Assembly (NCBI GenBank): GCA_029932545.1
Contig: JAOZPW010000001.1
Location: 1-64,000, forward strand
Origin: Thermoanaerobaculales bacterium
GTDB taxonomy: Bacteria; Acidobacteriota; Thermoanaerobaculia; Thermoanaerobaculales; Sulfomarinibacteraceae
DNA length: 64,000 nt
Direction of reading: 5' to 3'
Numbering within the stretch: position 1 is the stretch's first letter; the number at the start of each line of letters is the position of its first letter. Below, in pieces: positions 46,390-59,351 of the stretch. The notes beneath the pieces were generated by a model. The model saw only the letters and a list, made by a program, of their open reading frames with translations, had not been told where the DNA came from and searched no databases. Both the position numbers and the translations under genes were made by a program.

Positions 46390-48252
46390 ATGGTAAAGAC
46401 CTGGGATGTGGTCGTGGTTGGTGCAGGGCACGCCGGCATTGAATCGGCGATGGCGGCGGCCCGTATGGGTGCGACGGTGTGTGTGGTGACCCTTCATAAA
46501 GAGACCATCGGCCAGATGCCGTGCAATCCGGCGGCGGGGGGTATCGGAAAGGGACACCTTGTAGCCGAACTCGATGCATTGGGAGGTATTCAAGGGTGGG
46601 CGGTTGACCGGGCGGGAATACAATTCAGGCGGCTCAACAGCTCAAGGGGTCCGGCAGTGTGGGGTCCAAGGGCCCAGTGTGACAAAGAGCGTTACAGCAT
46701 TATGATGCGAAGGCTTCTAGCCCGAACTCAAGGGATTACGGTCATTGAGGGCGAAGCCAATAGGATCCTTTTTGAGCGTGGTCGAGCCACTGGTGTGGGC
46801 CTGGCGGGAGGAACGAGAGTTTGTGGTCGTTCTGTTATTTTGACAACCGGGACCTTCCTGGGCGGTGTACTTCATACCGGGGACGACCGGCGGGAAGGCG
46901 GCCGTTTTGGAGAGCGCCCCAGTGTTGGTCTTGGAGAAAATCTTCGGGAGATGGGTCTGGAGTTGCGGCGATTCAAGACGGGGACACCGCCAAGGCTTGA
47001 CCGAAACAGCTTGGACTACACAAAGCTGGAAATTCAAGAGGGAGATCACAGCCCGCAACCTTTTTCATGGAGGACGCAGGCGGTGGTCAACAGGGCCGTC
47101 TGTTGGGTGGGTCGCACACCAGAGAGAGTTCGGGAGATCATAGAAGAAAATCTTGACCGATCCCCCCTCTTTGGGGGCCGGATTGACGGTGTGGGACCAA
47201 GATATTGTCCATCAATCGAAGACAAGGTCGTTCGCTTTCCCCACCACAAGGAACACACGGTCTTCCTGGAACCGGAGACACTCCACGGCCCCAGTATGTA
47301 TGTTAATGGGCTTTCAACCTCCCTTCCGGCCGATGTTCAGGAAAAAGTGGTGCGAGCCGTTCCTGGTTTTGAGAAGGCTTCGTTTATTCGCTTTGGCTAT
47401 GCCGTTGAGTACGATGTTGTGGCCCCAAAACAGGTTGCACACGATCTTCAGGTATCCTCGGTTCCCGGCTTGTATCTTGCAGGACAGATTATGGGAACGT
47501 CCGGGTATGAAGAGGCCGCCGCATTAGGGTTCGTCGCTGGAGTCAATGCGGTGGCGTCCCTTTGGGAAACGGAGGGACTGCGGCTGGGACGAGAGCAGGC
47601 CTACATTGGTGTTTTGGTAGACGATCTGGTGAACCGAGAACACAGGGAACCCTATCGAATGTTCACCTCTCGGGCCGAACACCGGCTCTTGATGGGGGTG
47701 GATTCAGCGAGAGAGCGCTTGATGTCCGAAGGTGTTCGCCTGGGCTTGGTTCCAATGGGAGTGTTTCACGTGGAACAGGCCCGGTGGGAAAAACGGCGCC
47801 GAGTAATAGAGGAACTTGAGGCCGGCGCCGTGGTTCCGGACCACCTCACCCAAGACCGGCTTCACAAAAGCCTTGGTTTCGAGTTGCGAACACCAACAAC
47901 ATGGGCTGGAATTCTCCGAAGGCAGGACGTCGATCAGGAGCATGCTGCGGCGATGGCGCCAGGTCTTGGGGAAATGTCAGCAGAGGACACGGCAATCATA
48001 ATCGGGCAACTCCGGTATTCGGGATACATTGCGCGTCACGCACGTGAGCGATCGAGGGTCGAACGGCTGCGACATATTCAGATTCCCGCAGACTTTTCTT
48101 ACAGGTCTATCATTGGTTTATCACGAGAGGTTTTGGAGGAGATGGAGCGACTTCGCCCCAACACATTGGCGGAAGCCGAGCGCCTCGGGGGGATGACGCC
48201 GGCTGCGATGTCATTGATTGCCGGTCGGTTAAGCACCATGGGGCGTGATTAA
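46390..48252 (+). CDS. mnmG: tRNA uridine 5-carboxymethylaminomethyl modification enzyme MnmG
   Basis: MnmG (GidA) is the FAD partner of MnmE. The 620-residue protein has the FAD motif VVGAGHAGIESAMAAARMG, the family blocks CNPAAGGIGKGHLVAELDALGG, GPRYCPSIEDK and MGTSGYEEAAALGFVAG, and a C-terminal helical domain. The ATG at 46390 is chosen over the open frame from 46330. A perfect parS sequence lies inside the gene at 47762-47777. Confidence 0.97.
   Translation: MVKTWDVVVVGAGHAGIESAMAAARMGATVCVVTLHKETIGQMPCNPAAGGIGKGHLVAELDALGGIQGWAVDRAGIQFRRLNSSRGPAVWGPRAQCDKERYSIMMRRLLARTQGITVIEGEANRILFERGRATGVGLAGGTRVCGRSVILTTGTFLGGVLHTGDDRREGGRFGERPSVGLGENLREMGLELRRFKTGTPPRLDRNSLDYTKLEIQEGDHSPQPFSWRTQAVVNRAVCWVGRTPERVREIIEENLDRSPLFGGRIDGVGPRYCPSIEDKVVRFPHHKEHTVFLEPETLHGPSMYVNGLSTSLPADVQEKVVRAVPGFEKASFIRFGYAVEYDVVAPKQVAHDLQVSSVPGLYLAGQIMGTSGYEEAAALGFVAGVNAVASLWETEGLRLGREQAYIGVLVDDLVNREHREPYRMFTSRAEHRLLMGVDSARERLMSEGVRLGLVPMGVFHVEQARWEKRRRVIEELEAGAVVPDHLTQDRLHKSLGFELRTPTTWAGILRRQDVDQEHAAAMAPGLGEMSAEDTAIIIGQLRYSGYIARHARERSRVERLRHIQIPADFSYRSIIGLSREVLEEMERLRPNTLAEAERLGGMTPAAMSLIAGRLSTMGRD
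47762..47777. promoter_or_regulatory. parS: parS site inside mnmG
   Basis: The 16 bases TGTTTCACGTGGAACA match the bacterial parS consensus TGTTNCACGTGNAACA exactly and form an inverted repeat. It is about 7 kb from the putative origin and about 1.9 kb from parB, as expected for a ParB-loading centromere. Confidence 0.9.
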
Positions 48253-48257
48253 CAACC

Positions 48258-48857
48258 ATGGGCAGGGAATCATTCACCGAGTTACTCCAAGGCCGGGCCC
48301 CCAACGAGGCGATTGACCGCCTTGTAGCCTATGGAGAGCTTCTCGAGCACTGGGCCGGTCGCCACAACCTTGTGAAGGTGGCCAATCGTCAGGAGTTGGT
48401 TGATAGGCATATTCTCGAGTCACTGGCCCCTCTCGAGCAAATCGACACAACAGGCCGGTTGATGGATGTGGGAAGCGGGGCGGGTTTGCCGGGCATTCCG
48501 TTGTTGTGCGCGATGATTGGTTGGTCTGGACTCCTTGTTGAACCCCGATTGAAGCGTTGGGCATTCTTGGGCCTGGTTATACGGGAACTTGGATTGAACG
48601 CGGAGGTTGTTCGGGATCGGTATGCGGCTGTGGAGGAGACGGGTTTTGACATGGTGACTGCTCGAGCGGTCGGGGGGCATGAGGCACTATTGAGGTGGGC
48701 CGTGAATCATATAAAGCCAGCGGGAACCGTGGTAATTTGGGCCACTATCGACGAGGAGCAACGTCTTGGTGGGCTCTCGGGGTGGTCTATGTTAAGCTCA
48801 CCACTTCCCGGCCTCGATAGGGGCCGTCTTATCTTTCTCAAGGTGTGTTCCACGTGA
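48258..48857 (+). CDS. rsmG: 16S rRNA (guanine-527-N7)-methyltransferase RsmG
   Basis: RsmG (GidB) methylates G527 of 16S rRNA using S-adenosylmethionine. The 199-residue protein has WAGRHNLVKVANRQELVDRHILESL, the SAM-binding motif LMDVGSGAGLPGIPL and DMVTARAVGG. It starts six bases after the mnmG stop codon and its end overlaps parA. Loss of this enzyme is known to give low-level streptomycin resistance in other bacteria; here it looks intact. Confidence 0.95.
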   Translation: MGRESFTELLQGRAPNEAIDRLVAYGELLEHWAGRHNLVKVANRQELVDRHILESLAPLEQIDTTGRLMDVGSGAGLPGIPLLCAMIGWSGLLVEPRLKRWAFLGLVIRELGLNAEVVRDRYAAVEETGFDMVTARAVGGHEALLRWAVNHIKPAGTVVIWATIDEEQRLGGLSGWSMLSSPLPGLDRGRLIFLKVCST

Positions 48858-49633
48858 AACCTCGAATCGTAGCCGTCGCAAACCAGAAGGGTGGAGTGGG
48901 AAAGACAACGACGGTTGTCAATCTCGGCGCCACACTTGCTGCCTACGAGCAGCGTACGGTGATTGTTGACTTGGATCCGCAGTCCAATTGCACTTCCGGC
49001 CTGGGAGTGGAAGGGGTCGATGAAACACTGGGGACGAGTTACGGGTTGATTATCAACGGTTCAGACCCCAATGCCATGGTCAGACCGACAGGGTTCCCCC
49101 ACCTTTCGATTATTCCAGCAACCCCCAACCTTGCGGGGGCCGAGGTTGAACTGGTCGGCATGGTGGGGCGTGAATTCAGGGTCAGGGATGGGTTGCGCCA
49201 GATAGAAGGTTTCCGTTTTCTCTTGATGGACTGTCCGCCGGCCCTGGGGCAGTTGACGATTAACGCACTTACGGCGGCCGATGGGCTTCTGATCCCGATT
49301 CAGTGTGAATATTTTGCTCTTGAGGGTGTTCGTGAACTCATGAAGACCATTGAACAGGTGAGGCGGTTTCTCAACCCCGGCTTAGAAATTGACGGTGTCG
49401 TTCTCACAATGTTCGACGAACGCACCAACTTGGCTCGACAGGTGGCTGACGAGGTTCGGGGTGTTTTTGGAGACCTGGTTTTCGAGACTGTGATTCCTCG
49501 GAATGTTCGGTTGGCTGAGGCTCCCTCTTTTGGGAGACCGATTCACGCCTACGATCTCCGGAGCAGGGGGGCGCAGGCATACCTTCACCTGGGCCGGGAG
49601 TACCTGAGTCGAATGGAGGCTCTCCATGGCTAA
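48845..49633 (+). CDS. parA: Chromosome partitioning ATPase ParA (Soj)
   Basis: ParA moves ParB-parS complexes of newly copied origins. The 262-residue protein has the deviant Walker A KGGVGKTTTVVNLGA near residue 16, LLMDCPPALGQLT (Walker B) and LEGVRELMKTIEQV. The start may be GTG 48845 or GTG 48854; the latter overlaps the rsmG TGA by four bases (GTGA). Its 3' end overlaps parB by eight bases. The gene starts on top of a parS site. Confidence 0.96.
   Translation: MFHVKPRIVAVANQKGGVGKTTTVVNLGATLAAYEQRTVIVDLDPQSNCTSGLGVEGVDETLGTSYGLIINGSDPNAMVRPTGFPHLSIIPATPNLAGAEVELVGMVGREFRVRDGLRQIEGFRFLLMDCPPALGQLTINALTAADGLLIPIQCEYFALEGVRELMKTIEQVRRFLNPGLEIDGVVLTMFDERTNLARQVADEVRGVFGDLVFETVIPRNVRLAEAPSFGRPIHAYDLRSRGAQAYLHLGREYLSRMEALHG
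48846..48861. promoter_or_regulatory. parS: parS site at the rsmG/parA junction
   Basis: TGTTCCACGTGAAACC matches parS at 15 of 16 positions (last base C instead of A). It covers the rsmG stop and the parA start codons, so ParB bound here could also affect parAB expression. Confidence 0.85.
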
Positions 49634-50486
49634 GAAGGTGTTGGGGCGCGGCCTGAAAGCATTATTGCCCGATGCGCCCCAGAGGCAGGCGGGATTTGCG
49701 CTCATTGAACTGAGTCGTTTGGTTGCTAACCCCCGACAACCACGGGCGCGATTTGAAAAAGAGAGCTTGGACGCATTGGCGTCGTCAATTGGCGAGCACG
49801 GAGTGCTCCAACCATTATTGGTCAGCGAAGATGGGCCCGGTCGCTATCTTATTCTGGCTGGTGAACGGCGGTGGCGAGCGGCCAAAATAGCCGGTCTCGA
49901 GAGAGTGCCGGTCGTGATTCGTGAAAAGGTTGACACCCAACTCGAGCTCGAACTGGCCTTGGTGGAAAACATCCAACGTCGCGACTTGACAGCACTGGAG
50001 GAGGCCCGGGCCTTTGAACAACTTCGGGTCAGTCGCGGACTCTCTCAGGCACAGATCGCCGAACGGGTCGGTATCGACCGCAGTACCGTCGCGAACTCCT
50101 TACGACTCCTGAAATTGCCAAAGCGTGTCCAGGATCTCGTCGAGGAGGGGTTGTTGTCAGGGGGCCATGGCCGGACTCTTTTGGCCTTTGCTGAAGCGAG
50201 TGAAATGGAAACCTGGGCAGAGCGGGTCGTTGCTGAGGGCTTGAGTGTGCGGGCCCTTGAGCGGGCCGCAGTCGCAGCGCGAGAGGGAAAACAGGAACCA
50301 CCCCCCCGAAAGAAAATAATCAATCCGAAAGACCCAAACATTCTTAGTGCTGAAAAAAGACTTTCTCTCAAAATTGGATCGAAGGTTGAGATAAGCAAGA
50401 GTCAAAAAGGGGGGCGAATTGTGGTTTCATGTTCGAGCCATGATGAGCTTCTTCGTGTGTTTGATCTATTGATTGGAGATGAGTAA
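49626..50486 (+). CDS. parB: Chromosome partitioning protein ParB (Spo0J)
   Basis: ParB is a CTP-dependent clamp that loads at parS. The 286-residue protein has the N-terminal nuclease-like domain with LAGERRWRAAKIAGLERVPVVI (Arg-rich CTP-binding box), the helix-turn-helix LSQAQIAERVGIDRSTVANSLRLLKLP, and a C-terminal dimerisation domain after a basic linker. It overlaps parA and, by one base, the bactofilin gene. Confidence 0.97.
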   Translation: MAKKVLGRGLKALLPDAPQRQAGFALIELSRLVANPRQPRARFEKESLDALASSIGEHGVLQPLLVSEDGPGRYLILAGERRWRAAKIAGLERVPVVIREKVDTQLELELALVENIQRRDLTALEEARAFEQLRVSRGLSQAQIAERVGIDRSTVANSLRLLKLPKRVQDLVEEGLLSGGHGRTLLAFAEASEMETWAERVVAEGLSVRALERAAVAAREGKQEPPPRKKIINPKDPNILSAEKRLSLKIGSKVEISKSQKGGRIVVSCSSHDELLRVFDLLIGDE

Positions 50487-50863
50487 TGGCACGTGGTGGC
50501 GATTGTCTCAATGGTTTTGTTGATGCGGGGTGTGTGATACGTGGCGAATTGGAGTTCAAGAGTTCTTTTCGCTTGGACGGCAGGGTGGAGGGGCATATTC
50601 AGGCCTCGGCGGAGCTCCTTGTTGGAGAAACGGGGAGCGTTGATGGTGAGATTGACGTTGCCAGGTGCGTCATTGGTGGAGAGGTTCGTGGTACCATTCG
50701 CGCGGCAGAGCAGGTAGTTTTACTTGCTTCAGCGAAGGTTTGGGCAGAGGTCCAGACCCCTGCGTTGGTGATGGAAGAAGGGGCCTTTCTCGAGGGGAAG
50801 GTCGTCATGGAAAGAAAAACCGACCTCAAGGCGGTCGATGGCGCGAAAGCGATGACATCGTGA
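50486..50863 (+). CDS. Bactofilin
   Basis: Bactofilins polymerise without nucleotide into beta-helical filaments that scaffold cell-shape or chromosome-positioning proteins. The 125-residue protein shows the DUF583 right-handed beta-helix pattern with short repeating turns (GCVIRGELEFKSSFRLDGRVEG, LVGETGSVDGEIDVARCVIGG, EVRGTIRAAEQVVLL) and short polar tails. Its start overlaps the parB stop by one base; coupling to parAB suggests a role in placing the segregation complex, as for Myxococcus bactofilins. Confidence 0.9.
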   Translation: MARGGDCLNGFVDAGCVIRGELEFKSSFRLDGRVEGHIQASAELLVGETGSVDGEIDVARCVIGGEVRGTIRAAEQVVLLASAKVWAEVQTPALVMEEGAFLEGKVVMERKTDLKAVDGAKAMTS

Positions 50864-50930
50864 GTGCTGAAACCGTGTATGGGTGCCCGAACCAGTCAAA
50901 GGTAAGAATGGAACACCCCTGGAGCCGTGA

Positions 50931-51362
50931 ATGACCCCACCAAATCTATCAATAGTTCTCATAATGCTCTGTTTTTGGGTGACCTTATGGTTGGTCAACC
51001 GGTTCCTGATCCGGCCGGTCAATACCGTATTGGATCAACGCCACGACCGAATCGACGGCGCACAAAAGGAGTGGACCGCCAAGAACGAGGAGCTTCTCTC
51101 GGCGACCGCTCAAATCGAAGACGAGTTGATTGAGGCGGCACGGGCTGCTGCAAAGACCCGTGAAACCTATCGTGCCGGGGCCCAACAAGAAAAGCAACAC
51201 CACTTGGATACGGCAAGGAGTGATGCCGAAGAGCGGTTGGCTCTGGCTCTCAAGCGGCTCAGTCAGGATGCCGAGAAGGCCCGGGCCGACCTCAAGGAAC
51301 GGGCTGAAGGCCTCGCGAGAGATTTTGCTCAACGTCTTTTGGGGCGGGAGGTGCACCAGTGA
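50931..51362 (+). CDS. atpX: ATP synthase F0 subunit b'
   Basis: The 143-residue protein has one N-terminal membrane helix (SIVLIMLCFWVTLWLVNRFLI) and a long charged helix, as in the b/b' stator stalk. It is the first of two b-type genes, so it is called b'. With b it connects F1 to subunit a. It overlaps the next gene by four bases. It starts the operon b'-b-delta-alpha-gamma-beta-epsilon. Confidence 0.85.
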   Translation: MTPPNLSIVLIMLCFWVTLWLVNRFLIRPVNTVLDQRHDRIDGAQKEWTAKNEELLSATAQIEDELIEAARAAAKTRETYRAGAQQEKQHHLDTARSDAEERLALALKRLSQDAEKARADLKERAEGLARDFAQRLLGREVHQ

Positions 51363-51928
51363 AGTTGCTGGGGGCCTGGGTTGTCGTTTTTGTTGTCCTC
51401 TTGGGCATGGCGTATGGAGTCGATCATGGAGAGGTCAAGCTCGGTATACCGGTCTTCGTCTGGTTGGCCCTCAACCTGACGGTCTTTTTGTTTCTATTGG
51501 CCCGGTTTATCGGGCGGCCTCTCGCAGCCTTTCTCGAGGCACGGAAAGATGGAATTGCGGGTGATCTCAAACAGGCGAAAGAACGCCTAGTCGAGGCGGA
51601 GACACTCAAGGCCGAGGTTCTGGATCGCCTCAGTAAGGTTGAGGCGGAGGTTTCCGAAATCCATCAACGATCCGAAACACTTGGGCAGGAAGAGGCCGAG
51701 AGGATCGCGATTGAGGGTCAGAAAGAGGCCGAACGCCTTCTTCAAAGGGTCAGTGAGGAAATTTCCCAACGGGAGACCGAGACCCGAGAGGTACTGGCTA
51801 AGGAAACCGCCGAGTTGACAGCCGGGTTAGCACGCGATCTCCTTCAGAAGAGCATGACGGATGCCGATCGGAAACGAGTGATGGACCGAAGCGTTGAAGC
51901 ACTTCGTCCTGTGGACCGGGAGGGCTGA
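51359..51928 (+). CDS. atpF: ATP synthase F0 subunit b
   Basis: The 189-residue protein has an N-terminal signal-like hydrophobic segment and then the membrane helix VFVWLALNLTVFLFLLARFIG, followed by a long coiled-coil stalk rich in Glu, Lys and Arg. The GTG start overlaps the upstream stop (GTGA). The extra N-terminal hydrophobic segment is seen in some deltaproteobacterial and acidobacterial b subunits. Its stop overlaps atpH. Confidence 0.88.
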   Translation: MKLLGAWVVVFVVLLGMAYGVDHGEVKLGIPVFVWLALNLTVFLFLLARFIGRPLAAFLEARKDGIAGDLKQAKERLVEAETLKAEVLDRLSKVEAEVSEIHQRSETLGQEEAERIAIEGQKEAERLLQRVSEEISQRETETREVLAKETAELTAGLARDLLQKSMTDADRKRVMDRSVEALRPVDREG

Positions 51929-52461
51929 TGTCGAAATTCAGGGCGGCGCCCTATATCAAAGCGTTGTTTGAAGTTGCCGGGAATGGCGGTGCTGCCGATG
52001 CGATGACGGACTCACTTGACCGAGTGGCTCAGGCTCTCCAAGAGGTTCCGGAATTCCAACGGATCATGGTGTCACCATTGGTGCTGCCGGAAGTGAAAAC
52101 CAGGATTCTGGACCAGGTGTTGGATACACTGGAAATTACCGGCCCGGTACGCCGTTTTATCTTTGTTGTTCAAAGTCATTACCGCCTTGAACACATGGAT
52201 GACATCGCCGCCGGCTTCCATTCGATGGTGGATCGGTCTTTGGGGCGGGTTCACGCTCGGGTTGAGGTGGCTTCGGCCTTGGACCAGTCGGCCCAACACG
52301 CCCTGGTGGATGCTTTGGAAAAAGTCCTAGCCACCGTTGTTGTTGCCGATTTCGTCGAAACACCCGAGTTGCTGGGAGGCTTCCGGGTTCAGGTGGGTTC
52401 CAAACTCTTTGACGGGTCCCTCGCTGGACAATTGAATCAACTGGGCCGAGGGGCCCTGTGA
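51928..52461 (+). CDS. atpH: ATP synthase F1 subunit delta
   Basis: The 177-residue protein matches the delta (OSCP) subunit: an N-terminal helical domain (RAAPYIKALFEVAGNGGAAD), VSPLVLPEVKTRIL in the middle and a C-terminal ETPELLGGFRVQVGSKLFDGSLAGQLNQL block typical of the family. It joins the b stalk to the top of F1. It overlaps atpF by one base. Confidence 0.92.
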   Translation: MSKFRAAPYIKALFEVAGNGGAADAMTDSLDRVAQALQEVPEFQRIMVSPLVLPEVKTRILDQVLDTLEITGPVRRFIFVVQSHYRLEHMDDIAAGFHSMVDRSLGRVHARVEVASALDQSAQHALVDALEKVLATVVVADFVETPELLGGFRVQVGSKLFDGSLAGQLNQLGRGAL

Positions 52462-52472
52462 AACAGGGGTAG

Positions 52473-56323
<3,851 letters not shown>

Positions 56324-56324
<1 letters not shown>

Positions 56325-56725
56325 TGGCCGATCAACTGCACCTCGAAATCGTGACGCGTCACCGACGGCTGATGGATGTTGAGGTAGATGAGGTCAGGTT
56401 GCCGGGGGTGATGGGTGAGTTGGGCATTCTTGCGGGTCACACACCACTCCTGACGGCGCTGGCTATCGGTAGGGTCGCCTATACCGCCGACGGCCAAGAA
56501 CATCAACTGGTCGTCAAGAATGGTTTTGCCGAGGTTCAACCAGATCGGGTGACCATTCTGGCGCGAGAGGCCCTCTTGCCGGACGAGATTGACAGAGATC
56601 ACGAACTGAAAGAACGAGATGCCGCAAATGCAGTCTTGAAAACTGTTGATTTTGACGATTTTGAGGCCGTTGACGGACGTCTACGGTCGGCAGAAGCAGC
56701 GCTTGAGGTTCTCGGAAAGGCCTAG
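56324..56725 (+). CDS. atpC: ATP synthase F1 subunit epsilon
   Basis: The 133-residue protein has the N-terminal beta-sandwich (LHLEIVTRHRRLMDVEVDEVRLPGVMGELGILAGHTPLLTAL) and a C-terminal two-helix domain that can inhibit ATP hydrolysis. The ATG at 56324 overlaps the atpD stop. It ends the operon; the genes for subunits a and c (atpB, atpE) are not in this window. Confidence 0.95.
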
Positions 56726-56781
56726 GGCCAGGTGTCGCTCGGGCGGGCTCTGTCGTTCAGGATCCTTCCCGCGGGTAAGGT

Positions 56782-58188
56782 CTACTGATACTCTGCCCCC
56801 AAAATGACACTGACGATGATCGCCCCAACGGCCAAGGGGGCCACAAAACGAAGGAGAAAGTGCCAGACGCCGAAGGTCTTCATCCGTCCATGGCCCTTTT
56901 CAAGCTCCTGTAGGTTTTCGTCTTTAGTCAGAACCCAACCAACGAAAAGTGCAATCAAAAACCCGCCAACCGGCAAAAACCAGTTGCTTGCGAGGTAGTC
57001 GAGGGTCCCAAAGACGCCGGCCGTGGAAGGTCGACCGATGAGATTGATCTCAGAAAGCCCTTGAACGCCTCCCAGACTGAGAGCATTGAGGATGCCGAAG
57101 AGTGCGATGGATCCGCCCATAATCAAGGTGGCTCTGCGCCGGGCCCAACCAAACTCATCGATTGCATAACTCGCGACGACTTCAAGCAGACTGATGGTAC
57201 TGGTCAAAGCGGCGAAGGCCACCAGGACGTAAAAAAGGGCGCTGATCACCGCCCCCCCGGGGAGTTTAAAAAAGACCACCGGCAGGGTCGTAAATAGAAT
57301 CGTTGAGGATTTGGTAATTTCAAAATCGAAACTGAAAATAATGGAGAACATGATGATGCAGGCCATCACCGCGATGACGGTATCGAGGACACAGACCGTA
57401 ATAGCTGCACGTGGAATCGATGTTTTCTTCCTCATATAGCTGCCATAGGTCAGCATCGCGCCCATGCCAAGACTGAGGGTGAAAAAGCTATGCCCCAGCG
57501 CCTCCAAAACCCCCCCGGGGGTCAACTCTGAGAAATTCGGCCGGAAGATGAAGGTCAGCGCCTGATTGAAGCCCGGGGTCCATACAACATAGAAAACCAA
57601 GGCCAGGAGGATCGTAAACAAGATCGGCATCAGGACCTTGGCGGCGCGCTCAATTCCTTTGCCGACGCCGAAGTAGACAACACCGACCGTCGCACCCATA
57701 AATAACAGGTGGAACAAGGTCTGTTGCCATGGGTTTGAGAGGAAGATGCTGAAAAAGGTCTCGAGGGCGGCAGGATCATGGGCCAGAGGGGCCAGTTTTC
57801 CCGAGAGCGACAGTACGATATAGCGCAGGGTCCAACCTGCAACCACACTGTAGTAGGAAAGAATGACAAAACCGGTTACAACGCCGAGAATGCCGACTCC
57901 AGTCCAGGCAACGCCTCCGGGTCGGTCGCGCCCCAGTAGGCGAAAGGCCCCAACGGGACCCCGTTGGGTCTTTCGGCCCAGGAGCACCTCGGCGATCATG
58001 ATGGGCGCTCCGACCAATACGATGGCTCCCAGATAGACCAGAACGAAGGCGCCCCCACCATTTTCGAAGGTGATATAGGGAAACTTCCACAGGTTGCCGA
58101 GTCCGACGGCACTCCCTGCGGCGGCCAGGACAAATCCCAGGCGGCTACCCCATTGAGCACGCGCATTATGTTGCCGGTGATTTTCCAT
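56782..58188 (-). CDS. Sodium:neurotransmitter symporter (SNF/NSS family)
   Basis: The 468-residue membrane protein has about 11-12 helices and the NSS signature near the N-terminus, WGSRLGFVLAAAGSAVGLGNLWKFPYITFENGGG, which forms the sodium and substrate site in LeuT-like transporters. It should take up an amino acid or amine with sodium; the substrate is not predictable. It is one of the few - strand genes in the right half, convergent with the atp operon. Confidence 0.93.
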   Translation of the reverse strand: MENHRQHNARAQWGSRLGFVLAAAGSAVGLGNLWKFPYITFENGGGAFVLVYLGAIVLVGAPIMIAEVLLGRKTQRGPVGAFRLLGRDRPGGVAWTGVGILGVVTGFVILSYYSVVAGWTLRYIVLSLSGKLAPLAHDPAALETFFSIFLSNPWQQTLFHLLFMGATVGVVYFGVGKGIERAAKVLMPILFTILLALVFYVVWTPGFNQALTFIFRPNFSELTPGGVLEALGHSFFTLSLGMGAMLTYGSYMRKKTSIPRAAITVCVLDTVIAVMACIIMFSIIFSFDFEITKSSTILFTTLPVVFFKLPGGAVISALFYVLVAFAALTSTISLLEVVASYAIDEFGWARRRATLIMGGSIALFGILNALSLGGVQGLSEINLIGRPSTAGVFGTLDYLASNWFLPVGGFLIALFVGWVLTKDENLQELEKGHGRMKTFGVWHFLLRFVAPLAVGAIIVSVILGAEYQ

Positions 58189-58296
58189 TGTCTCCTCGCG
58201 TCGAGAACACTAACCGCCACGAAGCGAGAGTGTCAAGCCGGAAAAAAGGGGCCCGATTGCGTTTTGACTTGGCCTGGTCTAGACTATGCGCCCTGT

Positions 58297-58373
58297 CGGG
58301 GCGTAGCTCAGTCTGGTAGAGCGCACGGTTCGGGACCGTGAGGCCGGAGGTTCAAGTCCTCTCGCCCCGACCA
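58297..58373 (+). tRNA. tRNA-Pro (CGG)
   Basis: A 77-base cloverleaf with acceptor CGGGGCG/CGCCCCG, anticodon stem CACGG/CCGTG around the loop TTCGGGA (anticodon CGG at 58331-58333), T loop GTTCAAGTC and an encoded CCA end. Confidence 0.97.
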
Positions 58374-58686
58374 TTTGCAAATTGTGGCCATATGGCTTTT
58401 GAACGCCTCGTCCTGTAAAGGGTGCCAATAGCCAAAAGAACACAAAATGTATTGGGGAAAGAAGCCCCGAAAATCACGGCCTGAATACCGGGGCGCTAAA
58501 CCGCCGACATGTCAATTCTTCACCCATAGCAATTGGTGGGGAGGTGGCAAGGGGCGCCATTGGATTGCCGGGAATCTATAAGCCGCATCCCCAGGAATTG
58601 CTCCAGCGATGACGCTTGAACCAATGTTCTCTCTCTCTTGATTTATGCCTTATTTCCGCCTATCCTCATCACAGGGGGTTTCCGAA
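58374..58686 (+). promoter_or_regulatory. lexA upstream region with SOS-type box and promoter
   Basis: GAACCAATGTTC at 58618-58629 is a perfect GAAC-N4-GTTC repeat, the core of the Gram-positive-type LexA box. TTGATT (58638-58643) and TATCCT (58661-58666) with a 17-base spacer form a promoter just after it. This indicates that LexA represses its own gene. Nothing else is seen in the rest of this stretch. Confidence 0.75.
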
Positions 58687-59292
58687 ATGACGTTTCTTAC
58701 CACTCGGCAGCGTGATGTCTTGGAGTTCATAGAGAGGCAAATTGTTGCTCATGGAGTAGCGCCCACACTTCAGGAAATCTCCACCCACTTTGGCTTTCTA
58801 AGTACGGCCTCGGCCCAGAAGCACGTTAATCTATTGGTAAGAAAAAGGTTTCTGGATCGAGATAAACACCAAAAACGCGGTCTGACGGTTGTTGAAGAAC
58901 GGGCAGGGCAGGCTTTGACTCCACTGCCGTTGGTGGGCACTGTTGCCGCCGGGTCTCCTATCGAAAACTTTGGAGAGGCCGAGGAGACCACTGTTCCGCC
59001 GGACATGGTTGGACAGGGGGAGCACTTCGTGCTCCAGGTCCGGGGCCTTTCGATGATTGATGACGGTATCCACGACGGGGACCACATCGTTGTCAAGCGC
59101 GTGGTCGAGGCCAGGCCGGGAGACACGGTGGTGGCACTGGTTGATGGCGAAGCGACATTGAAGCGTTTCTTTCCGGAGGCGGATGGCAAGATCCGGCTTC
59201 AGGGGGCCAATCCAACCCTCGCGCCGATTGTAATACCGGCTTCGAGTGTCGTAATCCAGGGGATTCTGGTCGGACTCTTGAGGAAATATTAG
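58687..59292 (+). CDS. lexA: SOS repressor LexA
   Basis: LexA represses DNA-damage genes and cleaves itself when RecA is activated. The 201-residue protein has an N-terminal winged helix (TTRQRDVLEFIERQIVAHGVAPTLQEISTHFGF), the Ala-Gly cleavage site in VAAGSP near residue 96, the catalytic Ser in VRGLSMIDDGI and the catalytic Lys in ATLKRFF. The ATG at 58687 is chosen over the open frame from 58645 because the family starts this way. An SOS-type box lies upstream. Confidence 0.95.
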   Translation: MTFLTTRQRDVLEFIERQIVAHGVAPTLQEISTHFGFLSTASAQKHVNLLVRKRFLDRDKHQKRGLTVVEERAGQALTPLPLVGTVAAGSPIENFGEAEETTVPPDMVGQGEHFVLQVRGLSMIDDGIHDGDHIVVKRVVEARPGDTVVALVDGEATLKRFFPEADGKIRLQGANPTLAPIVIPASSVVIQGILVGLLRKY

Positions 59293-59351
59293 GGATCCGG
59301 ACGGGAGCCCAACACCTTGACGGCAGGTGGGTTCCACGATAGCGTTTCATT

